DNA of 64,000 nt, taken from positions 62,001 to 126,000 of the forward strand of contig CAJZBQ010000014.1 in assembly GCA_914767885.1 (NCBI GenBank), written 5' to 3'. The notes under the pieces are model-generated. The model made no database searches and had not been told where the DNA came from. It worked only from the letters and a program-made list of their open reading frames with translations. Shown here in pieces: positions 47,471 through 58,738 of the stretch (position 1 is the first letter of the stretch; each line of letters starts with the position of its first letter). The DNA is from Blepharisma stoltei (Eukaryota; Ciliophora; Heterotrichea; Heterotrichida; Blepharismidae). Both the position numbers and the translations under genes were made by a program.

Positions 47471-48342
47471 ATTTTATCCACTAATATTTATTGATATGGT
47501 CTTTCATAAAGACAGAAAGGATAGAAATTTGCCTGGATTGGGGATTTTCGATAAATTAGCTTATATAAGAAGGTAAATTGTGGAATTATAGGTAGTTTAG
47601 TAATTAAATTGAAATTATAATCTTAAATAGCTGTGGCTATACTTTATATTTATAATATTTTTGAACAATTTCATCGATATCTGTATCATTCAAAGTTCTT
47701 CCTTTAAATTCAGGTAAAATTACGGAAAGGACTGCTAATTTAGCAACTGTATCGGCATGTTGAGTTCTACTTGGGATAAACCTGATATTCAGTCTGAGTT
47801 ATCTTAATAGTGCATCACTACAACTTACAATTGATTCCTATAGCTGCTAAATTATTGTATGTATTTTGATTACCAAATAAAAACCCTTAACTCCAGCACT
47901 TATTTATTTCTATTTGCTGATAAATGATTTTCTACTTGAATTTTGTTTGCAAGTATCTTGGAGAAAAACAAAGTTCTCTTTCATATCTTAAAAGCAAAGT
48001 TTTTCATTTTCTTCTGAGTATATGTCATCAATGTCCATTTTTCTTATTTTATTCACTTGGCTTTAAATTTCATAAAGCAAAGCAATTCATTAAATCGAAA
48101 GTAGGAACTCATCTATGCTATACCTAATAAAGAGTTATAACTTTATGCATGCTATCCTATATAATCTCCAAATAATTTTAATTGCCTGTTTTATTTTTAC
48201 CAATAATGAATATTTATTTGTGAACAAATACTTTAATTTTTTTACTTATTTAATAAAAGGTGCTATAATATATCTTAAAATTTTCTACTAAGCTTTCTCT
48301 TATCACTTTCATTATCTATGTCGAATTAATCAATCTATTTCC
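47471..48342. other. 872-bp stretch with a gene fragment
   Basis: AT-rich spacer; besides the coding-like piece at 47637-47800, nothing recognisable. The plus-strand ORF at 47924-48127 looks like chance. Confidence 0.5.
47637..47800 (-). pseudogene. possible 3' gene fragment
   Basis: About 50 coding-like residues (NIRFIPSRTQHADTVAKLAV, LSVILPEFKGRTLNDTDIDE, IVQKYYKYKV) ending in TAG at 47637. A TAA lies immediately upstream in the same frame, and neither a 15-nt intron nor a TA excision removes it, so it is probably a 5'-truncated remnant. Family not recognised. Confidence 0.4.
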
Positions 48343-49014
48343 TTACAAATTATTAATCAGCGACTTCACTTGCTCTGATAAATGCGATTCTGTAATCGTA
48401 TGGCCTCTTTGCAGCTCAATAATTTGATTTACCGTCAAAATAAATTTTCTATTCAAATTATCAGTCAGCTCCTCTATCGACCTCGCTATAAGTGGTCCTC
48501 TTTCATACACCTCCATAGTAAACTTTTTCATAACTTCATTTATCCTCTGATGTTTTGAATTTATATACTGCAATATCTGATTGGAAACGGCCGTTGCATT
48601 TTTTATGCAGTCTTTTACCACTTTATCAGGGTTCTCTTGGTCTTCTTTTACCTTCAAATAAATAGCTTGAGAATTCATATTATTGATTTTTTGCATACTT
48701 TTTTTTATAGTCTGGACTAGTAAATGGTCTACAAGTTTTACTTGAAATAAATTATCAATTGATTGCACGTCAAGGGTATTTAGATGGGCTTCTAATAAAC
48801 ATCTTTTAAATGTATCATTGAAATCTAATAGTGAATAATCGACTTCAAAATCAATTGATGAAGATTGAGTAATCTCAATATGGACGCCTACTTTATTTTT
48901 CCGTTTAAAATCAAATTGAATATCAGTAATCCGAGAATAAATGGTGTTGGCAGGAGAACTTTGGGAGCGCTGGACTATTGCACTCACACCTTTAGCACTT
49001 TCAGAAAAGTCCAT
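48343..49014 (-). CDS. unknown 223-residue protein
   Basis: Intact ORF, no TGA codons needed. N-terminal half beta-rich (TIYSRITDIQFDFKRKNKVG, VHIEITQSSSIDFEVDYSLL), C-terminal half helical with amphipathic helices (ILQYINSKHQRINEVMKKFT, LNRKFILTVNQIIELQRGH). No signal peptide or TM. No family recognised. Lies 68 bp from the next minus-strand gene. Confidence 0.75.
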   Translation of the reverse strand: MDFSESAKGVSAIVQRSQSSPANTIYSRITDIQFDFKRKNKVGVHIEITQSSSIDFEVDYSLLDFNDTFKRCLLEAHLNTLDVQSIDNLFQVKLVDHLLVQTIKKSMQKINNMNSQAIYLKVKEDQENPDKVVKDCIKNATAVSNQILQYINSKHQRINEVMKKFTMEVYERGPLIARSIEELTDNLNRKFILTVNQIIELQRGHTITESHLSEQVKSLINNL

Positions 49015-49082
49015 TTATAATTCTTATAGGTGTTATTTAGTAAAGAAATTATTTTTAATATGAAAATCAATTTTTTAATAGT

Positions 49083-51604
49083 TTAGACACCTTGGTTAGG
49101 AGGAGCCCCTTCTCTTGAGAAAAAGTGCTTACCCCCCTCCGTGGGTGAGCAAAACCATTGGAAAATCGCTATTTGCCCAAAAACCCACCCTCTGTGAACG
49201 AACAAAAATTTTTTTAATAGAAAAAAAAAATCGATATAGCCCCTGAAATATTTTAGATCATTATTAGCCATCCATTTTAATTTTCAAAATTAATTTGTAC
49301 TTGTCAGCTTTTTTTGAAAAGTAAAAATGAAAATGAAAAATCTCCATTTATGGTCTTAAGGTGCCTAATCAGACTTATACTGTATAAGGCAGGTGCCCTG
49401 TACCATATTTTTTTCTGGTCGGTATTCTGCTGGGGTATAGAGATCTATTAAGGTGCATGAGCTATATATAAGTGATAATTAGTATAATGAAATCTCGAGC
49501 TAATTCTGTTTAATTTTTAACAAATTGAGTTTTAAAACATAAATTTTATAAATTATATTAATATTTGCTTCCCAATTTTTGCAAATTAGGATTTTTTTTA
49601 AATTTCGAAAAAATTTTTTCTATATAAAATTATATATATAATTTTAAAAAAAAAAAAAATTAACCCCCTCCGTGAGTGAAACAAAATTTTTTTGCTCATT
49701 CACGGAGGGGGAGTTAAGCCTATCATAAAGCTCTTGCAGTCTAGTATCAACTCTTCCTAATTTTTCCCAAAATTTGTCAAACGTATTTTTTAATCCTTCT
49801 TCATAATTATCGTGGGTGAATTTTTTAGTTAAATCGTCTTTGATTGTTTCTAAAGCAATATCTCTGAGGCTTGCTATAGGGTATTTTGTAGGAGCTTCAG
49901 AAATAAATTGATGCTTAAGAAGATCATCGACTGAAGGGCGCTCTTCTGGGATTAATTTTATGATTCCTTGAATAAAGCTTATAGCATTTTCAGAAAAATG
50001 GGATGGAAATGAATAGTTTAGCTCTAGAGCTTTGGTGAAGATTAAGTAATCAGAACCGCCTTGGAATGGGGGATAGCCAGCTAACATATAATAAGCCATA
50101 CAGCCTATGCTCCACATATCACTTTTAAAGGAGGAATCTTTATTTTTTATGCATTCTGGAGCCATAAAATGAGGTGTTCCGACGAAATTTTCGAATTTTT
50201 TTTTTCGCATTGAATTTCCAGGGACCTCGACTTCTGGATGTTCTAAATCTTTTGCGGTGCCGAAATCAATTATTTTGATTTTTCCTTCATTTGTGATTAA
50301 AACATTTTCTGTCTTGATATCTCTGTGGACGATCCCCCTTGCATGGACTTCTTTCATAGTTTCTAAAAATTGTCTTAAAAAATACCTCATTTGGATCGTA
50401 TCTTCACACGACGACTATTTCATAACGACTATGTTTTTTTGGCCTATTTTTTTTTGGCCTATTTTTTTTTTTGGCCTATTTTTTTTTGGCCTATTTTTTT
50501 GGCCGATTTTTTGACAATTTTTTAACTATTTTTTACTAATATTTGGGCATAATTCCATACTAATTGCTTTAATATAATTTTAATGTGTTTTAAACGATTT
50601 AACCAACAAAAAATCACCCTTAACAGATTTCGTACTCCATGAATACTAATTAATTGTTTTAAAATTTCGAAAATTTTAGATTGAATTAGGAGTTTTTCAC
50701 TTAATTTACTCAATATTAATCGCGTAAGAAAAAGTCTCTGTTTTTCAATAAGATTCTAGTCCTCTCAGCAGCTTCATGAATGAGGCTAGGTAAAAAAATA
50801 GGCTAAAAAAAATAGGCCAAAAAAAAATAGGCAAAAAAAATAGGCCAAAAAAAAATAGGCCAAAAAAAAATAGGCCAAAAAAAAAATAGGCAAAAAAAAA
50901 ATAGGCCAAAACAAAATAGGCCAAAAAAAAAAGGTGAAAAAAAAATAGGCCAAAAAAAAATAGGCCAAAAAAAAATAGGCCAAAAAAAAATAGGTGAAAA
51001 AAAAATAGGCCAAAAAAAAAAATAGGCCAAAAAAAAATAGTCGTTATGAAATAGTCGTCGTGTGAAGGAACCCATTTGGATTTCTGGCATCCCAAAAATT
51101 TTGCATCTATCCCATATTTCTCCACCTTCAACTCTTTCGTATAGAAAATAAAGATCCATTGAGTCTTTAAAGCATTCATATAGATGAACGACCCCTTCTA
51201 AGTCTTTTAATCTATTCATGACGTGCTTTTCCATCAAAATGTCAGCTTGCTTTCTCAATTGTGTGACTTTTTGTTTGTTTACTTTTTTTAGTGCATATTG
51301 CTTTCCTGTTCTTCTTTCTTCTACATGAATAATCTCAGAAAAATTGCCAATTCCAAGTATTTCTATACTTTTTTATAAAAAATGTGGATATTTTTACATT
51401 TTTATGAAATTTTCGTATTTATTAGGAAATATATAAAAATTGGAAATCATCAGCTGACCTAGGTGGGTGATATCCTTCACAGGTCCATTTATGAGTTTTT
51501 CAATGTTTTCCTTGGCATTTTTGATCGCAGTAATAAAACTTATGGCATAAAGAACACCTATTAGGAACATTTTCTTTTCCACATGTCGCGCAGATATTTT
51601 CCAT
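49083..51604 (-). CDS. MYND zinc finger fused to PDK1-like Ser/Thr kinase
   Basis: ATG 51604. Residues 1-50: MYND finger CATCGKENVPNRCSLCHKFY / YCDQKCQGKHWKTHKWTC (complete C/H set, Trp by TGA). A 70-bp TA-bounded insert (51364-51433) follows; excision joins ADDFQFL to EILGIGNFSEIIHVEERRTG, the Gly loop. Kinase: YALKKV Lys, HRDIKTEN, IIDFGTAKD, FENFVGTPHFMAPE, SDMWSIGCMAYYMLAGYPPF, then the PDK1-like GGSDYLIFTKALELNYSFP. A 685-bp insert (50388-51081) splits it between PEIQM and RYFLRQF; a MITE (49132-49716) precedes the last 18 residues (KHFFSREGAPPNQGV). All catalytic residues present, so an active AGC-like kinase is predicted; the MYND finger probably recruits Pro-rich partners. Confidence 0.88.
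49132..49716. mobile_element. CTCCGTGAGCGAAC MITE with a nested insert
   Basis: 585 bp. Standard ends (TACCCCCCTCCGTGGGTG; hairpin CCCCTCCGTGAGTGAAAC / GCTCATTCACGGAGGGG) and interior, but interrupted at about 49226-49470. TA excision restores YDRLKHFFSREG in the kinase. Confidence 0.88.
49226..49470. mobile_element. insert nested in MITE, TATAGC ends
   Basis: About 245 bp between GATATAGCCCCTGAAA and TGCATGAGCTATA, splitting the MITE's GATATATAAGTG motif. The right end (inverse TATAGCTCATGCACCTTAATAGAT) resembles the TIR of the 6.8-kb element (TATAGCTCATACCC...ATAGAT). Confidence 0.7.
50388..51081. mobile_element. MULE-like insert with 9-bp TSD and GGCC minisatellite
   Basis: CATTTGGAT at 50388-50396 and 51073-51081. 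TIRs of about 40 bp share CTTCACACGACGACTATTTC then ATAACGACTAT. The arms carry tandem TTTTTTTTGGCCTA units (50434-50510 and, inverted, 50795-51040). Excision of 685 bp rejoins kinase subdomains V-VI. The 9-bp duplication and long TIRs fit a Mutator-like MITE rather than the TA-type elements. Confidence 0.8.
50795..51040. repeat. GGCC/poly-A minisatellite
   Basis: About 18 units of ATAGGCCAAAAAAAA, 12-14 bp each, varying in A-run length and occasionally GGCA or GGTG. A shorter inverse array lies at 50434-50510. Confidence 0.9.
51364..51433. other. short TA-bounded insert (IES) between MYND and kinase
   Basis: 70 bp; + strand TATACTTTTTTATAAA ... GGAAATATA. Without excision the MYND frame hits TAA at once. 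Confidence 0.83.
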
Positions 51605-52046
51605 TTATTTTAAAATTATTATTTTTGAGCATCATTATCTTCTTTATATATAAAAATATGCACAAACTGATTAACGCAATAGTTGATCTTTTTCATGATT
51701 TTTCTCGATTTTTTTTATGTTTTTCTGAATTAAAAACTTATTTTTTCATAATTTAAAAATCTAGGCATTATATCTTAAACTCAATTTTAATATAAATTGT
51801 ATAGAGCTCGCCCAACAAAAATTGACTTCCATTTATCTAATTTTTATAAATTTCAGTTAATTCAAGTGCAGTTTGATATGCCATGCATAGACACTGATAA
51901 GGACATCTAAATGCTAGATATATAGAAGAGTAGTAAAAATTCAATATAAGGAATTTTTAAAAATGAACAAAAGAAAATTAATAAAACAATCAAGTCTATT
52001 AGCATTTAGGGGTCGAAGAAATTAAAATAATTAAATTAACACAATG
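51605..52046. other. 442-bp intergenic stretch
   Basis: AT-rich, no ORF or repeat recognised; it holds the kinase promoter and the 3' end of the small gene. Confidence 0.5.
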
Positions 52047-52370
52047 TTAATTCAAGTTAATGGATATGCTCATTCTAATATATAATCCATTATAATTTAT
52101 TTTAAATATTATTGGAATGGAGCAATGCTTCTGAGCTTCTATTGTCCTGAATGTGAATATTTCACTTGAAGATGGTGAATGCCCGGTTTGTGGTGTTTGG
52201 GTCTTTCTTTTTCTATACAAATTATTTTGCGTTAGATCAAGTTTTATTGTGTGCTTTTTTGTTGACTTTTTATCAAGCACTGCTTTAGTTTTAGATTCTT
52301 GAGGGATGCTAGGAGGTTGAACTGGGTCACTTACAGTGTCAGTAGATTGCTTGCAGCAGTTTATGCCCAT
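52047..52370 (-). CDS. small putative N-acylated protein
   Basis: 107 residues. MGINCCKQS is a consensus for N-myristoylation at Gly2 with adjacent Cys for palmitoylation, suggesting membrane attachment. The rest is polar and basic with Pro/Ser/Thr (VQPPSIPQESKTKAV, KRKTQTPQTGHSPSSS); the last 20 residues are less convincing and may reflect read-through into 3' DNA. No family recognised. Confidence 0.6.
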   Translation of the reverse strand: MGINCCKQSTDTVSDPVQPPSIPQESKTKAVLDKKSTKKHTIKLDLTQNNLYRKRKTQTPQTGHSPSSSEIFTFRTIEAQKHCSIPIIFKINYNGLYIRMSISINLN

Positions 52371-52784
52371 TTTTAATATATAATTTTATCAAAATAGAAC
52401 AGAATTTTGCTGTTAATATTAAAAGAAGAAGGAAAATACAATGATTAAAAAACAATTATAGCTTTTTAGCTATCTCTATATCTGAAATAACTAGTATATA
52501 GCAAAAATATATAGTCAATAAATCTTTAAAGCACTTAAATGTAGTTTATAACTGATGGCTGTACAAAAAATATCTAATAAAGATTTGTTTCAGTAAACAA
52601 TAATTAAGTTTCATCGAGCTACTGCTACGGCCAATCTCAATAAAAAACTCCTGAGAAAGAACATAAATTAAATATAAAAATATCAATTTTATTATTTTTA
52701 TTTAGGGGACATAGCATAAATGAATGGCTTAATGATCTAATTTTATTTTTAAAATTTTCGATTTTATTATTATATATATCACGT
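52371..52784. other. 414-bp intergenic stretch
   Basis: AT-rich; nothing recognised. Confidence 0.5.
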
Positions 52785-54404
52785 TTAATTTTTTTTCAAG
52801 TAAACTTGGAATAATGATAAAACTCCACTTGTCAGCAGGGCAAATATTTTTGATAAAAATTTAGAGTCAGCTGTTAGCCCCATAATTTTTACTGGCCTAA
52901 CCTTTTCATCTTGCTCTAGCTTCCTATCAACTAAATTCAAAGCTTGATAAACTTTATTATCAAGTCCATTTTCAGTGTTTCTTAAATGCAGTATATTACT
53001 ACACATTTCTACAATAAAGTCTCTATGAATATTTATTGTATCATTTATTTGAGAGCCAATTAAAATCATCCAAAATATTAAACTCAGACTTGTAAAAGCA
53101 AGAAAAATTACCCCAATCATTGCAGGAATGCTTATAATTTGTATCATTCCAAAAAACTGAATAATTAAAAAAGAAATAATTAAAGTGCATAAAGGAAAAA
53201 TCAAGGAAGCATAAATAAAGATCCTATAAGTATATCTTTTCCCAAAATCCAAAAACGCTGTTCTCATAGTATACCAAGAATCAATAGTCCTAATATCATT
53301 GAAATCTAGCCTAGGAATTTTATATTCTTTCAAAATTTTGCAATAAGTTTCTCTTTTGCTAATTAAAGCACTGATTTGACTCATAAGAAACTTTTTTCTT
53401 CTCATATCAACGATCCCAGTAATTATATATTTTATGAAAACTTTTGCGACATGATATGCTAAATATAAAGAATAAAACACATAAAAAATTTCAGCAATAC
53501 CAAACTCGAGTTTTTTAGCACCAAATTGAATAAAAATTGATAATATTGGGCTGAGTCCATAAAAAAGCCCAATTAATTCTGGAAGCCAATTGTCTGCCCT
53601 TGAAATGCTTTTAGGTACTGAAAAATCAATTAGAATTTGGGCAAAGACCATAGTAGGGATGCATGGCTTATTATCAGCATGTGAAAGATACTTTATATCA
53701 TGACGAATTTCTATATTATATCCACTCTTACTTTTATTTATCAGATCTTTGAATTCTTTTGATATTTCAGTTTCAAAAACAATACACAATTCATCAGGAG
53801 AACGACTGCATCTTCCAAAACTTTTCAAAATTTCATGCAGTATAATATCAGATGGAATTTTTCGTCAGCCAACTAGGATTAATTGGCTTCTTAAGACTTC
53901 AAGCTCAAGTTCTTCATCATTCATCATCTGCCAAAATTCTTTAGTATAAAAGCCATATTTAATAGAGACCAGGATTGTTTTTATTACAATGATTGTTTTT
54001 GTAGCTAAAATCAAGCTAAGGAGGATCATAAATTGGGAAGAATTAAATATAAGGAAATTTATAGTGTAAAATATTCAGCTCCAAGCCATAAATTCTCCTT
54101 TATAAAATGGGTGCCAGTTGAAACCCATATTTGTGCACAAATTTTTCCCAAAAAGTCATCATAGCAAGGGTATTGAAATAGGCCCAAAAAGTGCATGAAT
54201 AAAATGAATTGCTAATGCTATCAGTGTATGCTTATAAAAATAAGTTATTTCTAATTTTAATTCTTCATTGATATCGCTTAAAGAGCTGAATTCGCTTCGA
54301 TTTGTTCGGAATAATTGATTTTCTTCACTGCTATTTTTAATTCCTGAATCTATAGCTTCAACAAAGGTTTCTGGCAAAATTGCAGCGTTGGAGTTACCAT
54401 TCAT
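52785..54404 (-). CDS. polytopic membrane protein, unknown family
   Basis: 539 residues over five TGA Trp codons (LLWWLFG, WSWIFYT, VGWRKIP). Acidic N terminus, then TMs: LIALAIHFIHALFGPISIPL, FMILLSLILATKTIIVITII, about 60-residue cytosolic segments, IGLFYGLSPILSIFIQFGA, IFIYASLIFPLCTLIISFLI, IISIPAMIGVIFLAFTSLSL and a C-terminal hydrophobic FALLTSGVLSLFQVYL. No pore, transporter or enzyme signature recognised. Probably a ciliate-specific membrane protein; start ATG at 54404 is the first in frame. Confidence 0.75.
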
Positions 54405-55333
54405 GGATTTATTTATTATAAAAATTGGAAAATTTAGTGGATTTTGAAATTTAATAAAAATTGGTTTATAATTGCGGGTGTTTTTTAAAAATTGATTTAA
54501 ATGAAATATTTATTTAAGATTTTGGTGATAATTGCATTCTTAAAAGAATTATTTCTGTTACATTTTTAAAATTAAAATTTGATAATTGTACACGTGAAGT
54601 TTAATTGTTAGATATAAAGCTGAAATTGTGTATTAATTGCAATTAAAGTATAAAAGAATTAGTGCAAAATTGCGGATAAGATTAAACTATGAGTAATTCT
54701 TGCAATCTATAAAATCAGAGCAATTCAAGATATAGATAAACTTTTATTTGCTAATTTTTTATCCATTACTCAAAATACATAAGAATATTTTCAATTCCCT
54801 AGTGTTTATCCAGACTCACAGCATGCACTAAGAGTCTTCTTGTAATCTAGCTTATATTTTTAACTAGCTTAAGAATAAAAAAATTATAAATCAAAAACTT
54901 CATATAATTGCTTTGACTTCCAATGAATCTCCGACTAAATATCTATAATGATAACATACTATTTTCATTAAATCAAACTTAATTTATTGAAAATCATGCA
55001 TATTTATAATTTTAAGCTTAGCTAATTCAATATAAAGATATTTAAAATAAAACTCTTTTGGCTACTTTTTGTTTTAAAATCTTTGTTGCTAATTTTCACC
55101 TCAATTGTATTTTTGCTGCCAATATATTTTATTACTTCAAGTCTTTTTAATTATCTCAGCTTGCTACAGACTTATTGATTCATGATATACACATCATGTA
55201 TTTCAAAAATTAGACACTCGAGGAAACGTTAATTAAACTATTCCTGCATGAACTGAATTATTAAACAAAATTCTGATATCAAAAAAAAAATTTTAAAAAA
55301 AACATTATAAAATCAATAAATAGAAACATTTAT
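54405..55333. other. 929-bp intergenic stretch
   Basis: AT-rich spacer between divergent genes; no ORF, repeat or RNA gene seen. Confidence 0.5.
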
Positions 55334-56134
55334 ATGATGCTTTTCAAAAGTGAGCCAATCTCAAAAGAATTGAAATACTCAAAAAGTGTAAATAGCATGA
55401 AAACTACAACCTCAATCAAAATTGATGCTAAACCAAGAAACTCATTAAAATTGCCAGAAAGAAAAAAATCAGTCGACATTACAGCATGCTCTATAAGTAT
55501 TTTAGACGAAAATTGTACATTTACTGAAATAAAATTATCTCCCCTTGGATTTTCAATCCCTTCTAAAAATTTTCCAGTTATTCCAATAAATCCCTTTCAA
55601 AAAAATGGAGCTCCCAAACAAAGAAATTCTTATAGTTTTAGCAAAAATGCTAGTTTTGATAATTTGAATATAAAAGAGCAGAGAAGATCTTTGTCAGAAA
55701 AATGAAACCAAATTAATGTTTCCCAAATGTCAGAAAGCTTTGAGAAACCATTAAATAAAAGCGTTAAAGGCTGGATTACAATTAATAATGCACCCGCCAT
55801 ACCAAATCAGCCATTTAAGTCAAAATGTAAAAAAATCAACCCTTTAGTATTTTTAAAGCCTCACAATAATTTAAGAAAATCCCAAGGACTTACATCTGAT
55901 AAAATTGAGATCATTGAAAAGACTTTCAAGCAAAAAGAAATTTTCTTAAAAAAAATAGAAAATTTAGTAGTAGATGCGAATTTAAAGGAAAAAGGAATTA
56001 TTAAGAAAACTAAACGAAGAACCAAAAAAGCATTGAAAGCAGCTAATGTGTATGAGTTTGCTGTCTCTTTAGATAAATTTGCTAAAGAAGGGATTAAAGA
56101 ATACCACGTTCCAGCATATGAGTATTGTAAGTAG
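55334..56134 (+). CDS. unknown basic protein, tandem duplicate A1
   Basis: 266 residues with one TGA Trp (LSEKWNQIN). Basic, Ser-rich, largely disordered: NSLKLPERKKSVDITACSIS, LSPLGFSIPSKNFPVIPINP, then a C-terminal helix-rich part (IEIIEKTFKQKEIFLKKIEN, KKTKRRTKKALKAANVYEF). No family recognised. Intact counterpart of the damaged copy at 57757-58584; a membrane-protein gene follows 112 bp downstream in both copies. Confidence 0.75.
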
Positions 56135-56246
56135 ATTGCAATTAATAATTCTAAACAGACACCAGTTTAATAAATAGATAATCATTATATTTTTTAAGCC
56201 TTTTCAATAGATTATATATTTTTAGCATAATTTTTGGACCATAAAA

Positions 56247-57287
56247 ATGATGCATTTTATATTCTTTTACAGCTTCTTCTTTGGCTGTAACTGGTTTTTA
56301 TGCCTCTGCTATAAATTAGTATACAATCAGTGGGCTGGACTCTGCGAAATATTCATTTGAATATTTATAAATACTGGAATTTTTTATTACCTTGCTCCTG
56401 CAGAAAAAACTATTGATGAAATTGGAATTTCGCATATGGATATTGCTTTAACCTCCGAACAGCCTACATTTATAGGCGATTTGGCTGAAAATAATTGAAA
56501 ATTGTCCTTAGAATCTTTGAATTTGAATAATCTAATACCTATCATATTGCTCCTCTGAGTCTTTATCTGGCAATCAACTAATCCAAGTCAAAAAATACTC
56601 TTCTCGCACTTTCTTATATTTTTAGATACAAGCTTCGCGAATTATTACATAGGTAGCAATACCTGGGAAATTAATTTATCAAAAATTATTTTTTCAATTT
56701 TTATGATGATCTTCACATTTAATTATTTTCTCAGAAAATATGATGCAAGTGTCGAAAAAAATGAAAATCAAATTATTTTAGGCTTCATTTTCAATACAGC
56801 TTGGCTCTGTATTACGATATTTACTCGTTCTAATCATTTTTTGAGTATTGAAACATATGAATGGTTTATGCCTGCAACAATGAAGATGTTTGAAGAAGTC
56901 TTGGTGAACTTTTTTTCTTTAATTTTTGTACTGTGTTTGATGTGAATTACACAATCAATACTTGATGAATTAGAAATCAATTTATATATATCAGAATCTA
57001 GAGTATTTTGACGAAGAGAACTTTCAAATATATTGATGGACGATTTGTGAAACATTTTTTGACTAATTTTTATCAGTCTCATTATGTTTAGCATTCACTG
57101 GGGTCTAGAAAAAATTTATTTTAGCCCATTGATTCTTACTGAAGGGTTTATTATGATATTTTCTTGAATTTTATCGTATTTTTGATATGATGGAGATGTT
57201 GACAATCCGAATAAATTATACAGTAATATAGCAGCAATTTATTTGGATATTTGTGCATTTAGATGGATTTTATCTTTCACCGCTTAG
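56247..57287 (+). CDS. polytopic membrane protein, tandem duplicate A2
   Basis: 346 residues in one frame using about nine TGA Trp codons. Multiple TMs: FIFFYSFFFGCNWFLCLCY, EIFIWIFINTGIFYYLA, LIPIILLLWVFIW, LSKIIFSIFMMIFTFNYF, IILGFIFNTAWLCITIF, LVNFFSLIFVLCLMWI, WLIFISLIMFSIHWGL. Conserved soluble segment HFLIFLDTSFANYY. Paralogous with 58739-59769. No known transporter or receptor signature. Confidence 0.75.
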
Positions 57288-57756
57288 AATTAATTAAATA
57301 TATCCATTTTTTATTATAAGCTTACTAGTTTGTATTATTATGCTTGGATACTTTATTTTACTAGCAGGATATGATTTCTCAATTATAAAAATGGTTTATT
57401 AATTTTAAATATAAGAAAAATCATGGATTTATTGAATCTTAATAATATTTAAAATAATTTATTTTATTTAATTTTAATATATAGTCTCGAATTCAAACAT
57501 TGCGGCTGATAAAGAAGTATCCCTTGGTGCAGCTGAAAGATCCCTTTTCAACTTGTCTCCCATTTACCCATGATGAAAAATACTCCCCCATGATTTAACT
57601 TTGTTGATCAGCTATTATGTCCCACCTTAAAACCTAAGAATTCACACACATGACACCTCGCTCTCTTCCTTAATGTCTCTAGTTCATAATTTCAGACCGA
57701 TTGATCACGCTGTTTTATACATTAATAATATAAAATCAATAAATAGAAACGTTTAT
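57288..57756. other. 469-bp spacer with a GC-richer insert
   Basis: Between the two duplicated units. 57480-57715 is GC-richer (CCCTTGGTGCAGCTGAAAGA, GACACCTCGCTCTCTTCC), resembling the retroposon-like inserts, but no flanking duplication was found. Confidence 0.45.
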
Positions 57757-58584
57757 ATGATGCTTTTCAAAAGTGAGCCATCTCAAAAGAATTGAAATAC
57801 TCAAAAAGTGTAAATAGCATAAAAACTACAGCCTCAATCAAAATTGATGCTAAACCAAGAAACTCATTAAAATTGCCAGAAAGAAAAAAATCAGTTGACA
57901 TTACAGCATGCTCTATAAGTATTTTAGACGAAAATTGTACATTTACTGAAATAAAATTATCTCCCCTTGGATTTTCAATCCCTTCTAAAAATTTTCCAGT
58001 TATTCCAATAAATCCCTTTCAAAAAAATGGAGCTCCCAAACAAAGAAATTCTTATAGTTTTAGCAAAAATGCTAGTTTTGATAATTTGAATATAAAAGAG
58101 CAGCGACGATCTTTTAGAAAAATGAAACCAAATTAATGTTTCTCAAATGTCAGAAAGCTTTGAGACACCATCAAATAAAAGCGTCATAGGCTGGATTACG
58201 ATTAATAATGCACCCGCCTTACCAAATCAGCCATTTAAGTCAAGATGTAAAAAAATCAACCCTTTAGTATTTTTAAAACTGCACAATAATTTAAGAAAAT
58301 CCCAAGGACTTACATCTGATAAAATTGAGATTATTGAAAAAACTTTTAAGCAAAAAGAAATTTTCTTAAAAATAATAGAAAATTTAGTAGTATGCGAATT
58401 TAAAGGAAAAAGGAATTATTAGGAAAAGTAAACGAAGAGCTAAAGAATCATTAAGAAAAGTAAACGAAGAGCTAAAAAAGCATTGAAAGCAGAGAATGTG
58501 TATGAGTTTGCTGTTTCTTTAGACATATTTGCTAAAGAAGGGATTAAAGAATGCCACGTTCCAACATACGAGCATTGTAAGTAA
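57757..58584 (+). pseudogene. decayed copy of A1 (B1)
   Basis: Closely matches 55334-56134 but with lesions: a missing A after GTGAGCC (frameshift near residue 9), a deletion around 58104-58112 that creates a stop just after KMKPN, a 2-base loss near 58392 (GTAGTATGCG for GTAGTAGATGCG), and a tandem duplication of about 33 bp near 58435-58475. Most other differences are few, so decay is recent. None of the lesions looks like an intron or TA-bounded insert. The description records the breaks only. Confidence 0.8.
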
Positions 58585-58738
58585 AATGCTTTTAAATAAT
58601 TCTAAATGACATTAGTTTAATATTTCTATTTAATATATAGGCTATCATTATATATTTTAGGCTTATTCAATAAATATATTCAAACAAATTTTTTACTAGA
58701 TAATGATTGAATTATTTATTTAATAAAAATGTGGTATG

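Noticed and set aside
47924-48127. 67-residue plus-strand ORF
   Set aside because: No domain or coding bias; chance ORF in an AT-rich spacer.
50745-51258. Overlapping minus-strand ORFs rich in Phe, Leu and Tyr
   Set aside because: They are read-through of the GGCC/poly-A minisatellite within the kinase insert; low complexity, not protein-coding.
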